A DNA stretch of 32,535 bases, from NCBI GenBank assembly GCA_015075075.1, contig JABTVA010000020.1:1-32535 (forward strand), in the 5' to 3' direction. The position numbers were made by a program, and so were the translations under genes. Source of the DNA: Deltaproteobacteria bacterium (lineage in GTDB: Bacteria; Desulfobacterota; GWC2-55-46). A model generated the notes under the pieces. That model had not been told where the DNA came from, made no database searches, and was given only the letters and a program-made list of their open reading frames with translations. Below are positions 9,517 to 16,551 of the stretch, piece by piece. Within the stretch, counting starts at the first letter, position 1. The number at the start of each line of letters is the position of its first letter.

Positions 9517-9553
9517 AAGATTGAGAGGCTGTTATGAAAATACTCTGAAAACC

Positions 9554-9973
9554 ATGTTCACCCTCCATGACCGCCTCAAGGCTGACACGACAGAAATTGC
9601 CAAGCTCAGGCTTTCCATCGCGCTTCTCATGAACGATTCGTCCTTCCCCTGGGTCATACTCGTCCCCATGAGGGCGGGCGTAAGGGAGCTTCATGACCTT
9701 GCGCCCCCGGACAGGGCTGTCCTTATGGAGGAGACGGCCGCCGCGTCGAGGGCGATTGAAAGGCTGTACAGGCCCGACCCGATAAATATCGGCGCGCTCG
9801 GGAATATCGTCCCGCAGCTCCATATCCACGTGGTAGGGAGAAACAAGAAAGACCGCGCATGGCCCGGCCCTGTCTGGGGGAGCGGCGCTCCTGTGCCTTA
9901 CCCTGAGGCCGCGCTAAAGGCCGCGCTTGCCTCCCTTAAAAAAGCCTTCCAGGACGAACTCGCCAGATTCTGA
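9554..9973 (+). CDS. HIT-family hydrolase/nucleotidyl-binding protein
   Basis: HIT-superfamily protein of about 139 residues (MFTLHDRLKADTTEIAKLRL; FPWVILVPMRAGVRELHDL; NIGALGNIVPQLHIHVVGR; RAWPGPVWGSG). The signature has two histidines in QLHIHVV and lacks the third His of the classical HxHxHxx, as in the bacterial branch with the WPGPVWG ending. Family members hydrolyse or bind nucleotide phosphates; the substrate here is unknown. Sequence returns to high GC at about this start codon, and no convincing Shine-Dalgarno precedes it. The restriction cassette therefore seems to have been inserted immediately upstream and may have removed the native leader. A longer in-frame ORF start at 9473 would run through AT-rich cassette sequence and is unlikely. 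Confidence 0.85.
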   Translation: MFTLHDRLKADTTEIAKLRLSIALLMNDSSFPWVILVPMRAGVRELHDLAPPDRAVLMEETAAASRAIERLYRPDPINIGALGNIVPQLHIHVVGRNKKDRAWPGPVWGSGAPVPYPEAALKAALASLKKAFQDELARF

Positions 9974-9999
9974 GGAAGGCATTCAGGCGATGGCCAGCA

Positions 10000-11838
10000 T
10001 CATAGACGGAGGTGCAGGCAGGGCCTCCAGTCCGGATCTCCGAGCCCGGCAGACTCGTTTTTTACGTCCACGTGCTCGAGCCTGAACCTCTTGTCCCCGA
10101 GAAGCGGCCATATCGGGTATTCCCACATGTCCCCCGCCCCCGGCATTAGCCCCAGGTCAGTGCAGTCCTGCCTTGATATTATCCCGGCTGCCTCGACGTA
10201 TTTCCACTTGAGTTCCGGCCTTGCCCTGAAATAGATGTCCACCCTTTCTGCCGTAAGTACCGAGAACCCGTTATACGGCAGGAGCGGACGCTGGTAATTG
10301 AAAAGTAGCCAGGGCAGCGATGCGATGAACAGCAGTAGAGCCGCGATGAACAAGACTCCTTCCTTCTTCGTAAATGAAAAGAGCATGCCTATGAGTGGCG
10401 AGGCGGCCACGAAAAGCGGCAGGTGCAGGCGGCTGTGCCAGGGCTGCCACCTCAAAAGGAGCGAGAAGAGGAGGAACCCCGAGACGACGCAGAGCGAAAA
10501 AAAGAGCGCAGTCTTCTTATCCATCCCCCGCTTGCCGATGAACGGCAATGCGGCGAGCGCGGCGATTATCAACAGGATGTGCGCCGGGTTCCCGTCAAGG
10601 TCCTCGTGGAGCTCGGTCCCTATGCGGAAGGCAGTGCCGCCCCATGTGGTGGCCTTGTCTTGCGGGTCAAGGCCGAGGACGCGGTGCGCGGAGACCACCG
10701 CGCCCTCTATTGCCCGGTTTGCGCCCTGGAAAGGCAGGCCCATGTGGATGGCCGCGTTACGGAGGAGGTTCGAGGCGAGCGTCCCCGCTGAGATCCTCGA
10801 GTTCGTATAGGTGAACTCCTGGCTCTCGGATTCGGCGCCCGGGCCCAGGGGGCTTCCGAATACGGCCTGGTTCCTCGTATAGTGTCCGGCGTTTATGAGG
10901 AGCACGAGCGCCGCTACCATGGCCGCAGGCCCTATTAACGCCTTACCGTGCCTTGACGCGCCTTCGAGGGCGAACCAGACGAGGAAAGGGAAGGCGTATA
11001 TGTACGCTGTGCCCTTGGTGAGGACCGCAAGGCCAAGGGCAGCGCCGGCAATGAATGCCTTCCAGACCCCGCCCTCTTTTGCAAAGAGCGCTCCCCAGTA
11101 GATGAAAGAGACGAGCCAGAGCGAAAGGACGTAGTCGTTCTGGGTGCTGGTAGACTGGAGTATGCCCATCGGAAGGGTCGCGGCGCCAAGGGCCGAGAAC
11201 GCCTGCCCCCTGGCCCCGAGCCCGAGCGTTTTCGCGATGAGCGATACCCCGACAAGCGAACCGAGCATCGCGCCCCACTGGACGAGGTTCGCGAGGTTGT
11301 CGCTATCGCCCAGGGCCATTATGTGCGCTATGACGAGCTCTGCCCCGGGGCTTAAGTGTATCTGCCTCAGTACATTGGTCGGATAGTGATGTATGGACTC
11401 GTTCTGGAGCCAGTGCGCCACACGGCTCATGTGATAGGTCATGGAGTCCCAATTGTTCGGCGGCGAGGCGAGAGCGACAACTAACGTGATAACCGCGATC
11501 AGGGACGCGCAGATGACGGCGAATGTGCCGGCCCTGCCGGGCGAGCCGCCCTCCCTCGACCCGCGCTCTTTTGTAGCGCGCGGACCGAAAAAGGCCGGGA
11601 CAATGGAAACGGCGGCAAAGGCCGCCCATGATGCCGCTATCCAGAAATAGTTGAATGCGCGAAAAAGGCTCAGGAACTCGCTCGATGCCGCGAGCAAGAG
11701 CCCCCAGACGACAGACGCCCCGAGAAAGGCCTCCCTCTTCCCGGAGCCAATTCTCCGGAACCCGAGGAAGATGAATACCCAGCATGCCGCAGGCAATATG
11801 AGGAGAGCCGGTTTCATGGGTGCCCGGTAAGCTATCAC
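10000..11838 (-). CDS. Integral membrane GT-C type glycosyltransferase (GT39/PMT-like)
   Basis: A 612-residue polytopic membrane protein with roughly a dozen hydrophobic segments. The first extracytoplasmic loop has ASPPNNWDSMTYHMSRVAHW, with the acidic residue and aromatic context seen in GT-C/dolichyl-phosphate-mannose-type transferases. It is followed by long hydrophobic stretches (AFIAGAALGLAVLTKGTAYIY; TALFFSLCVVSGFLLFSLLL; GVLFIAALLLFIASLPWLLF) and a soluble C-terminal tail. Such enzymes move sugars from polyprenyl carriers onto lipids, polysaccharides or proteins at the outer face of the membrane; the acceptor is unknown. The GTG start at 11838 has GGAGG seven bases upstream; an ATG at 11817 is the alternative. 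It converges on the HIT gene with 26 bp between them. Confidence 0.75.
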   Translation of the reverse strand: MIAYRAPMKPALLILPAACWVFIFLGFRRIGSGKREAFLGASVVWGLLLAASSEFLSLFRAFNYFWIAASWAAFAAVSIVPAFFGPRATKERGSREGGSPGRAGTFAVICASLIAVITLVVALASPPNNWDSMTYHMSRVAHWLQNESIHHYPTNVLRQIHLSPGAELVIAHIMALGDSDNLANLVQWGAMLGSLVGVSLIAKTLGLGARGQAFSALGAATLPMGILQSTSTQNDYVLSLWLVSFIYWGALFAKEGGVWKAFIAGAALGLAVLTKGTAYIYAFPFLVWFALEGASRHGKALIGPAAMVAALVLLINAGHYTRNQAVFGSPLGPGAESESQEFTYTNSRISAGTLASNLLRNAAIHMGLPFQGANRAIEGAVVSAHRVLGLDPQDKATTWGGTAFRIGTELHEDLDGNPAHILLIIAALAALPFIGKRGMDKKTALFFSLCVVSGFLLFSLLLRWQPWHSRLHLPLFVAASPLIGMLFSFTKKEGVLFIAALLLFIASLPWLLFNYQRPLLPYNGFSVLTAERVDIYFRARPELKWKYVEAAGIISRQDCTDLGLMPGAGDMWEYPIWPLLGDKRFRLEHVDVKNESAGLGDPDWRPCLHLRL

Positions 11839-11881
11839 CTAAGGCCCTCCATTGTCAAACGGGCTGGCCCGCTCCGCCCAA

Positions 11882-12040
11882 CAGGCTGCTGAAAAAGTCG
11901 TTCTCCGTCGAAGGCTACGTCGCTCGTGACTGCGGCGTACACTAAAAGTACGCCTCCATTCCCAGTTCCCCTGTCCCAGTGGGGCCTCGCATCTGGAGCT
12001 TTTCGGGAGCCTGAAAAAAACGGAGTTTTTCAGCAGCCTG
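11882..12040 (+). repeat. Palindromic repeat family 1, copy B
   Basis: A 159-bp element with inverted ends CAGGCTGCTGAAAAAG and TTTTTCAGCAGCCTG. It contains an internal GCGTAC/GTACGC hairpin near 11936-11955 and an extra inner right-end-like segment (GGGAGCCTG, 12005-12013). It is almost identical in its core to copy C at 13239 and the same length and orientation; the dehydrogenase gene lies between them. No ORF is contained. Confidence 0.85.
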
Positions 12041-12050
12041 CTCCGCCTTC

Positions 12051-12078
12051 TTGACAACCGCCGGGCAAGGAATAGACT
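12051..12078 (+). promoter_or_regulatory. Candidate sigma70 promoter for the alcohol dehydrogenase
   Basis: TTGACA at 12051-12056, a 16-nt spacer, then TAGACT at 12073-12078, beginning 10 bp after the repeat copy B ends and about 40 bp before the start codon. The AAGGAGG before the ATG is a strong ribosome-binding site. Confidence 0.6.
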
Positions 12079-12120
12079 TAAATTAGGCGCGTTTTTTGCC
12101 TTTTCAGCAAGGAGGTTCGC

Positions 12121-13155
12121 ATGAAAGCGCTCGTATATTACGGCCCCGGAAAGAGGGCATGGGAGGAGAGGCCGAAGCCGGTCTTGAGGGAGGACAAGGA
12201 CGCCATAGTCAGGGTCACGAGGACGACCATCTGCGGCACGGACCTCCACATATTGAAGGGAGACGTGCCTGAGGTCGAAAACGGGAGGATCCTCGGGCAC
12301 GAAGGAATAGGCGTCGTCGAGGAGACCGGAAGCGGCGTAAGGAACTTCAGGAAAGGGGACAGGGTCCTCATATCCTGCATCACCTCTGACGGCACCTGCG
12401 AATACTGCAAGAAAGGGATGTACTCGCATTGCGAGAAAGGCGGATGGATACTCGGCCACACGATAGACGGCACCCAGGCCGAGTTCGTGAGGATACCGCA
12501 CGCCGATACGAGCCTCTACAGGATATCCGAGGGCGTGAACGAGGACGCGCTCGTGATGCTCTCGGACGTCTTCCCGACCGGGTTCGAGTGCGGTGTCCTT
12601 AACGGCGAGATAAAGCCGGGTGACACCGTGGCCATAATAGGCGCCGGCCCCATAGGCCTCGCGGCCCTACTTACTTCGAAGTTCTATTCTCCGGCGAGGA
12701 CGATCATGGCCGATACCGACGCCGGGAGGCTCGCGTCGGCAAAGGAGCTCGGCGCTACGGACACGGTACTGTCCGACGGGAAGGCCTCGGAAAGGATAAT
12801 GGAGCTTACGGACGGAAGGGGAGTGGACGTCGCGATCGAGGCCGTGGGCGTGCCTTCCACCTTCGAGCTCTGCGAATCTATAATAGCGCCCGGCGGCCAT
12901 ATCGCGAGCATAGGCGTCTTCGGCGAGCCCGTGGACCTCCACATGGAGAGGCTCTGGTCGCAGAACATAACCCTTACGACGAGGCTCGTCGACACGGTAA
13001 CCACCCCCATGCTCCTTAAAAGCGTGCAGTCCGGGACGCTCCACCCGGAAAGGCTGGTTACGCACCGTTTCAAGCTCGACGAGATAATGAAGGCGTACGA
13101 TACCTTCTCGCACGCCAGGGAGGAGAAGGCCCTGAAGGTCGTGCTTGAAAGCTGA
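12121..13155 (+). CDS. Zinc-dependent alcohol dehydrogenase (MDR family)
   Basis: Medium-chain NAD(P)-dependent alcohol dehydrogenase, 344 residues, cytosolic. The catalytic zinc region shows Cys38 with Thr40 (TTICGTDLH) and His60-Glu61 (ILGHEGIG). The structural-zinc lobe has Cys93, Cys96 and Cys104 in normal spacing, but Asp90 stands where the first Cys of the quartet is expected. The Rossmann motif is VAIIGAGPIGLAAL. The segment KGGWILGHTIDGTQAEFVRI and SDVFPTGFECGVLNG place it with bacterial zinc alcohol dehydrogenases of broad substrate range; the substrate is unknown. It is a single gene with its own promoter, enclosed by two direct copies of a 159-bp palindromic repeat. Confidence 0.9.
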   Translation: MKALVYYGPGKRAWEERPKPVLREDKDAIVRVTRTTICGTDLHILKGDVPEVENGRILGHEGIGVVEETGSGVRNFRKGDRVLISCITSDGTCEYCKKGMYSHCEKGGWILGHTIDGTQAEFVRIPHADTSLYRISEGVNEDALVMLSDVFPTGFECGVLNGEIKPGDTVAIIGAGPIGLAALLTSKFYSPARTIMADTDAGRLASAKELGATDTVLSDGKASERIMELTDGRGVDVAIEAVGVPSTFELCESIIAPGGHIASIGVFGEPVDLHMERLWSQNITLTTRLVDTVTTPMLLKSVQSGTLHPERLVTHRFKLDEIMKAYDTFSHAREEKALKVVLES

Positions 13156-13238
13156 AGCCCTGACCGAGGCTTTCGGATAAGGAGTCGTTGGTTCGGGATT
13201 TGAAAGCAATGGCCGCTTGCTTCTGCCGCTCGAATGAG

Positions 13239-13397
13239 CAGGCTGCTGAAAAAGTCCATCTGCGTCGAAGGCTACGTCGCTCGTGACTGCGGCGTACACT
13301 AAAAGTACGCCTCATTCCCAGTTCCCCTGTCCCAATGGGGCCTCGCATCTGGAGTTTTTTTAAGCAGCCTAATAAAAACGGAGTTTTTAGCAAGTTG
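13239..13397 (+). repeat. Palindromic repeat family 1, copy C
   Basis: A 159-bp element starting CAGGCTGCTGAAAAAG, collinear with copy B and differing at only a few positions over the central ~100 bp. The right end is degraded (TTTTTAGCAAGTTG in place of TTTTTCAGCAGCCTG), and the inner end AAGCAGCCT is better preserved. It lies 83 bp after the dehydrogenase stop. Confidence 0.83.
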
Positions 13398-13488
13398 TTA
13401 GTCATCGGCGTATCGAAAAGACCCGGCTGCAAGCCGGCCTGAAATCCTTCCAAAAGGCCCCCTTCTGCTGTAAAATGAAAACCTAAAA

Positions 13489-13630
13489 GGCAACCTCTAA
13501 AAATTAGAGATTTTTCTCGCAATCAAGGAAGGCCGGGAATAAAAAGCGGAGCATATATGATAATATGTGAGCATTTTTATTCCCGTAACTACACAGAGTC
13601 CGGGGAAAAGATCAATTTTTAGAGGTTGCC
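13489..13630 (+). repeat. Palindromic repeat family 2, copy 1 (MITE-like)
   Basis: A 142-bp element with perfect 17-bp terminal inverted repeats, GGCAACCTCTAAAAATT (13489-13505) and its complement (13614-13630). Inside is a second hairpin, 13535-13584, with arms GGGAATAAAAAGC and GCATTTTTATTCCC. It lies just upstream of the ABC-F start codon. The related copy at 18677-18805 shares the right part (CAGAGTCCGGGGAAAAGATC) and the internal hairpin design. Confidence 0.85.
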
Positions 13631-13651
13631 AAAACCGAACGGAGTCGATAA

Positions 13652-15502
13652 ATGCTCAAGGTAAGCGGGCTTGCCAAGTCGTATGGAGGGCAGGTCCTTT
13701 TCGAGGACGTCAATTTCACTGTCTCACCCGGCGAAAAGGTCGGCCTTGTCGGGAGGAACGGCCACGGCAAAACGACCCTTATGAAGATAATACTGGGCGA
13801 GGTCGAGTCTGACGAGGGGAGCGTTTCCTTTCCGGGGCACTTCCGGATAGGCCATCTCTCGCAAAGGCTCAGGTTCGACAAGGCGACCGTCCTGCAGGAG
13901 GCCGCCTCAGGGCTCCCCAAAAACGAGGACTGGATAGACGAGACCTACAAGGCGGAGACGGTCCTTGCAGGCCTGGGGATAAGAGAGGAGCTTTTCGAGG
14001 CGAGCCCCAGCGCGCTTTCAGGCGGCTACCAGGTGAGGCTCAACCTGGCGAAGGTGCTGGTCTCGGGCCCGGACATACTCCTCCTCGACGAGCCCACGAA
14101 CTACCTGGACATACTCTCCATGAGGTGGCTTAAGCGGTTCCTGCGGGACTGGGACGGCGCGCTCATGATGATAACCCACGACCGGGACTTCATGGACGGC
14201 GTGACCACGCATACGATGGGCATACACAGGGCCCGCGTGAGGAAGGTCTCGGGCCCGACCGGGAAACTCTATGCCCAGATACTCAGGGAAGAGGAGGTCT
14301 ACGAGCAGACGCGAGAGAACGACGAGCGTAAGAGGAAGGAGACGGAGAAGTTCATCGCGAGGTTCAGGGCCTCGGCGACAAAGGCCAGGGCCGTGCAGTC
14401 GAGGGTAAAGGCGCTTGAGAAAAAAGAGCGGCTTGAGAAGCTATCCGATATAAGGGAGCTCGACTTCTCCTTCAACGAGGCGCCATTTCCGGGCAAGTAC
14501 CTCCTCGAAGCCAGGGACCTCTCCTTCGGATACGGGGACGGCCCGCTCCTCGTGAAAGATTTAAGTTTTGCGCTCGCGAAGGGAGACCGCGTCGGCATCA
14601 TAGGTAAAAACGGCAGGGGCAAGACGACGCTCTTGAACCTACTTGCCGGGGAGCTCGCGCCACTTAGCGGCACGGTCGCCAGAAACCAGAACACCAGGAT
14701 GGCCTACTTCGGGCAGACGAACATAGACAGGCTCAACCCTCAGAAGACGGTCGAGGAAGAGGTCCTTTCTTCGCACCCGGATTTGACCCGCGGCCCGGCG
14801 AGGAAGATATGCGAGGCCATGATGTTGAGGGGACTCTGCCCTAGAGGATAGGGAATCCTCTCAGGCGAAGGGCGGGTGCTATTAGGCAAGCTCCTCGTGA
14901 GCCCAGCGAACCTCCTCCTCCTTGACGAGCCCACCAACCACCTCGACATGGAATCGGTCGATTCGCTCATTGAGGCGGTAGACGCGTTCTCCGGCGGCGT
15001 CCTTATAGTAACGCACAGCGAGCTCGTCCTGAACGCGCTGGCAACGAGGCTTATAATCTTCGACGGCGAGGCCGTCTCGGTCTTCGAGGGCACTTACGCC
15101 GAGTTCCTCGAGAAGGTCGGCTGGGAGAGCGAGGCCGTCATGGAGGTAAAGGCCGTCTCGGCCGCGCGTAACGAGAGGCCCGTAAACAGGAAGGAACTGA
15201 GAAAGCTCAGGGCCGAGGTCGTATCCGAGAAGGGCAGGGTCCTCGGCCCTATCGAGAAGAGGATAGCCGAGGTCGAGGGGCTAATCGTCGCGCTTGAGAA
15301 GGAGGCCGAGCAGGCAAGCCAGGCCCTGCTCCTTGCATCCGAGCGCGCTGACGGAGAGGCCATCTCAATCCAATCAAGGTCCTATCACGGCGCACGCCAG
15401 AGGATAGACGAACTCTTTGACGAGCTCGAATCCCTTACCGCCGATTACGAGTCCAGGGCAAAGGAGTACGAGAGGCGCCTCCGGGAGACCGAGATGGAAT
15501 GA
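13652..15502 (+). CDS. ABC-F family ATPase, one frameshift in the second domain
   Basis: Cytosolic ABC-F protein with two ATP-binding domains and no membrane domain; family members act on the ribosome (translation factors or antibiotic resistance). Domain 1 has [31 protein letters not shown] and [13 protein letters not shown] charged linker ([10 protein letters not shown] to [14 protein letters not shown]) follows. Domain 2 has [17 protein letters not shown] and [16 protein letters not shown]. The frame breaks near 14825-14880, exactly in the second signature region: a frame-1 stop at 14848, then [16 protein letters not shown] in the next frame. Several small indels there would restore an LSGG-type motif. 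A coiled-coil C-terminus follows, giving about 617 residues, a Uup/YheS-like length. More likely a sequence error than a split gene. Confidence 0.88.
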
Positions 15503-15637
15503 TAAGGCGGCCCGCCTTTCCGCCAAGAACATTGCCGGGCCTCCTGCATCTTGTCTGCCAGGAATACTACCCCGTTCTGTCCGTCCATTCCAGTATCGGA
15601 CCCCCCGTAACTCCTCCGGTGTTCTCCCTTAGTTAAT

Positions 15638-15653
15638 GTTACGAATTCGTAAC
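15638..15653. promoter_or_regulatory. Operator-like palindrome, site 1
   Basis: Perfect 16-bp palindrome GTTACGAATTCGTAAC. It shares the GTTAC-N6-GTAAC pattern with site 2, 92 bp downstream. The 5-6-5 geometry is that of CRP/FNR-superfamily sites, though the half-site is not the FNR TTGAT. Confidence 0.55.
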
Positions 15654-15729
15654 GTTCTTATCAAGTCGCTGTTTTTAATCGGAATTTAATCTTTTTGCAA
15701 TTAAACCTGATGAGGCCTGATTTTCGGGT

Positions 15730-15745
15730 GTTACCTCATGGTAAC
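15730..15745. promoter_or_regulatory. Operator-like inverted repeat, site 2
   Basis: GTTACCTCATGGTAAC, extendable to TGTTACC-N4-GGTAACA. Its centre is about 90 bp before the transcription start predicted from the promoter at 15794-15821, a position compatible with an upstream activator site. Confidence 0.55.
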
Positions 15746-15793
15746 ATTGGGCTACCTTCAGGTTCCTGCCCTGGCGTTGTCTGGTCGGCAAGA

Positions 15794-15821
15794 TTTACAT
15801 TTAAAATCAGTATGTTATATT
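15794..15821 (+). promoter_or_regulatory. Candidate promoter for the nitrate-reduction locus
   Basis: TTTACA at 15794-15799, a 16-nt spacer, then TATATT at 15816-15821 preceded by TGT (extended -10). The predicted start at about 15828 would fall inside the hairpin that follows, so either this promoter or the terminator reading of that hairpin is probably wrong. Confidence 0.4.
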
Positions 15822-15846
15822 AAAAAGGCCAGCTTCGGGCCTTTTT
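15822..15846 (+). terminator. Hairpin with T run, possible terminator of ABC-F readthrough
   Basis: Stem AAAAAGGCC / GGCCTTTTT with a 7-nt loop, ending in five T residues. It could stop transcripts arriving from upstream before the usp-narK genes. Confidence 0.55.
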
Positions 15847-15983
15847 GGTATGCATATTGCTAAATATCCGGGTAGGTGGGCATTTGTTGTATTGCGCTCT
15901 GGAATGAGGGAATGAAATCAGTCAGGCCGTTCAAGCGGGTCAGGTACGGCCTAAGACAAATCTCGCGAATGCAGGGGGAGAAC

Positions 15984-16082
15984 ATGGATATCAGGCCAAA
16001 TGACCGCTACCCGCCTTTCGGAGGCCGGTTTTCCATTGCAGTTGGTCATAAGCCAATAGCAGCCATACCGGAGGAGATATGA
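15984..16082 (+). CDS. Possible small protein coupled to usp1
   Basis: A 32-residue ORF (MDIRPNDRYPPFGGRFSIAV and on) whose TGA overlaps the usp1 ATG as ATGA. GGGGGAG lies just before its ATG. Longer in-frame starts exist at 15912 (ATG) and 15876 (GTG). The overlap and the ribosome-binding site argue for translation, perhaps as a leader ORF. No known family is recognised, and the chance of a spurious ORF is substantial. Confidence 0.3.
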   Translation: MDIRPNDRYPPFGGRFSIAVGHKPIAAIPEEI

Positions 16083-16489
16083 AGATACTGTTCTGTCATG
16101 ACGGCTCTGAAAACGCTCAAAAGGCGCTGGACAAGACCCTGGACCTTTTCAAGCTCGCAAAGCCGGAAATAGTGCTCTTGATGGTCGTCGAGGGGGCCCG
16201 CGACGCAAGCATGGAAAACGAGGAGATATTCGAGAAGCAGCGCTCCGACGGGCATGATTACCTCATGAAGACCGCAAGGTACATCACCGGCAAGGGCTTC
16301 GACGTGGACGTCATACTCGCGACCGGCGACGCCAGGAAGATGATAGTCGAGACTTCAAGGAACAAGCAGCCAGACATAATGGTGGTCTCCAAGCGCGGCG
16401 GCGGCCTCCTGGACAACATGGTGCTCGGGAGCGTGAGCGCCTACGTCGTCCGCCACGCAAGGTGCCCGGTCCTCGTACTTCATACATAA
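16079..16489 (+). CDS. Universal stress protein (UspA family), first copy
   Basis: Cytosolic UspA-family protein, 136 residues. The N-terminal strand and ATP-site entry is MKILFCHDGSENAQKALDKT, and the C-terminal nucleotide-binding loop is SKRGGGLLDNMVLGSVSAYV followed by RHARCPVLVLH. The glycine/serine pattern matches ATP-binding UspA members. CCGGAGGAG precedes the ATG. It leads the nitrate locus, 62 bp before the first NarK-type carrier, and a second usp precedes the second carrier in the same arrangement. A role in stress or redox adaptation during nitrate respiration is inferred from context only. Confidence 0.9.
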   Translation: MKILFCHDGSENAQKALDKTLDLFKLAKPEIVLLMVVEGARDASMENEEIFEKQRSDGHDYLMKTARYITGKGFDVDVILATGDARKMIVETSRNKQPDIMVVSKRGGGLLDNMVLGSVSAYVVRHARCPVLVLHT

Positions 16490-16551
16490 TACATAGGCTC
16501 CGAATACACACCAAGCCGCAACGAGAAGAGAAAAGCAGGAGGTAGCGGATA

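Larger units (their letters stand above)
15503..15983. other. Long non-coding leader region before the nitrate locus
   Basis: About 480 bases without a convincing gene, AT-richer than its surroundings from 15630 to 15860. It holds two GTTAC-N6-GTAAC inverted repeats, a candidate extended -10 promoter and a hairpin with a T run. I see no tRNA and no riboswitch that I recognise. Confidence 0.6.

Noticed and set aside
5119..9986. Shared 13-mer GAAGGCATTCAGG at 5119 and 9974
   Set aside because: Only 13 bases in unrelated contexts (pabB coding, HIT gene 3' end), with no inverted ends; likely chance.
11882..13397. Repeats as ends of an insertion sequence
   Set aside because: No transposase lies between them; only the dehydrogenase gene is present, so I describe them as palindromic or MITE-like repeats.
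15850..16078. Riboswitch such as a molybdenum-cofactor element upstream of the locus
   Set aside because: I could not fit the leader to a riboswitch consensus I know; only short local hairpins are visible.
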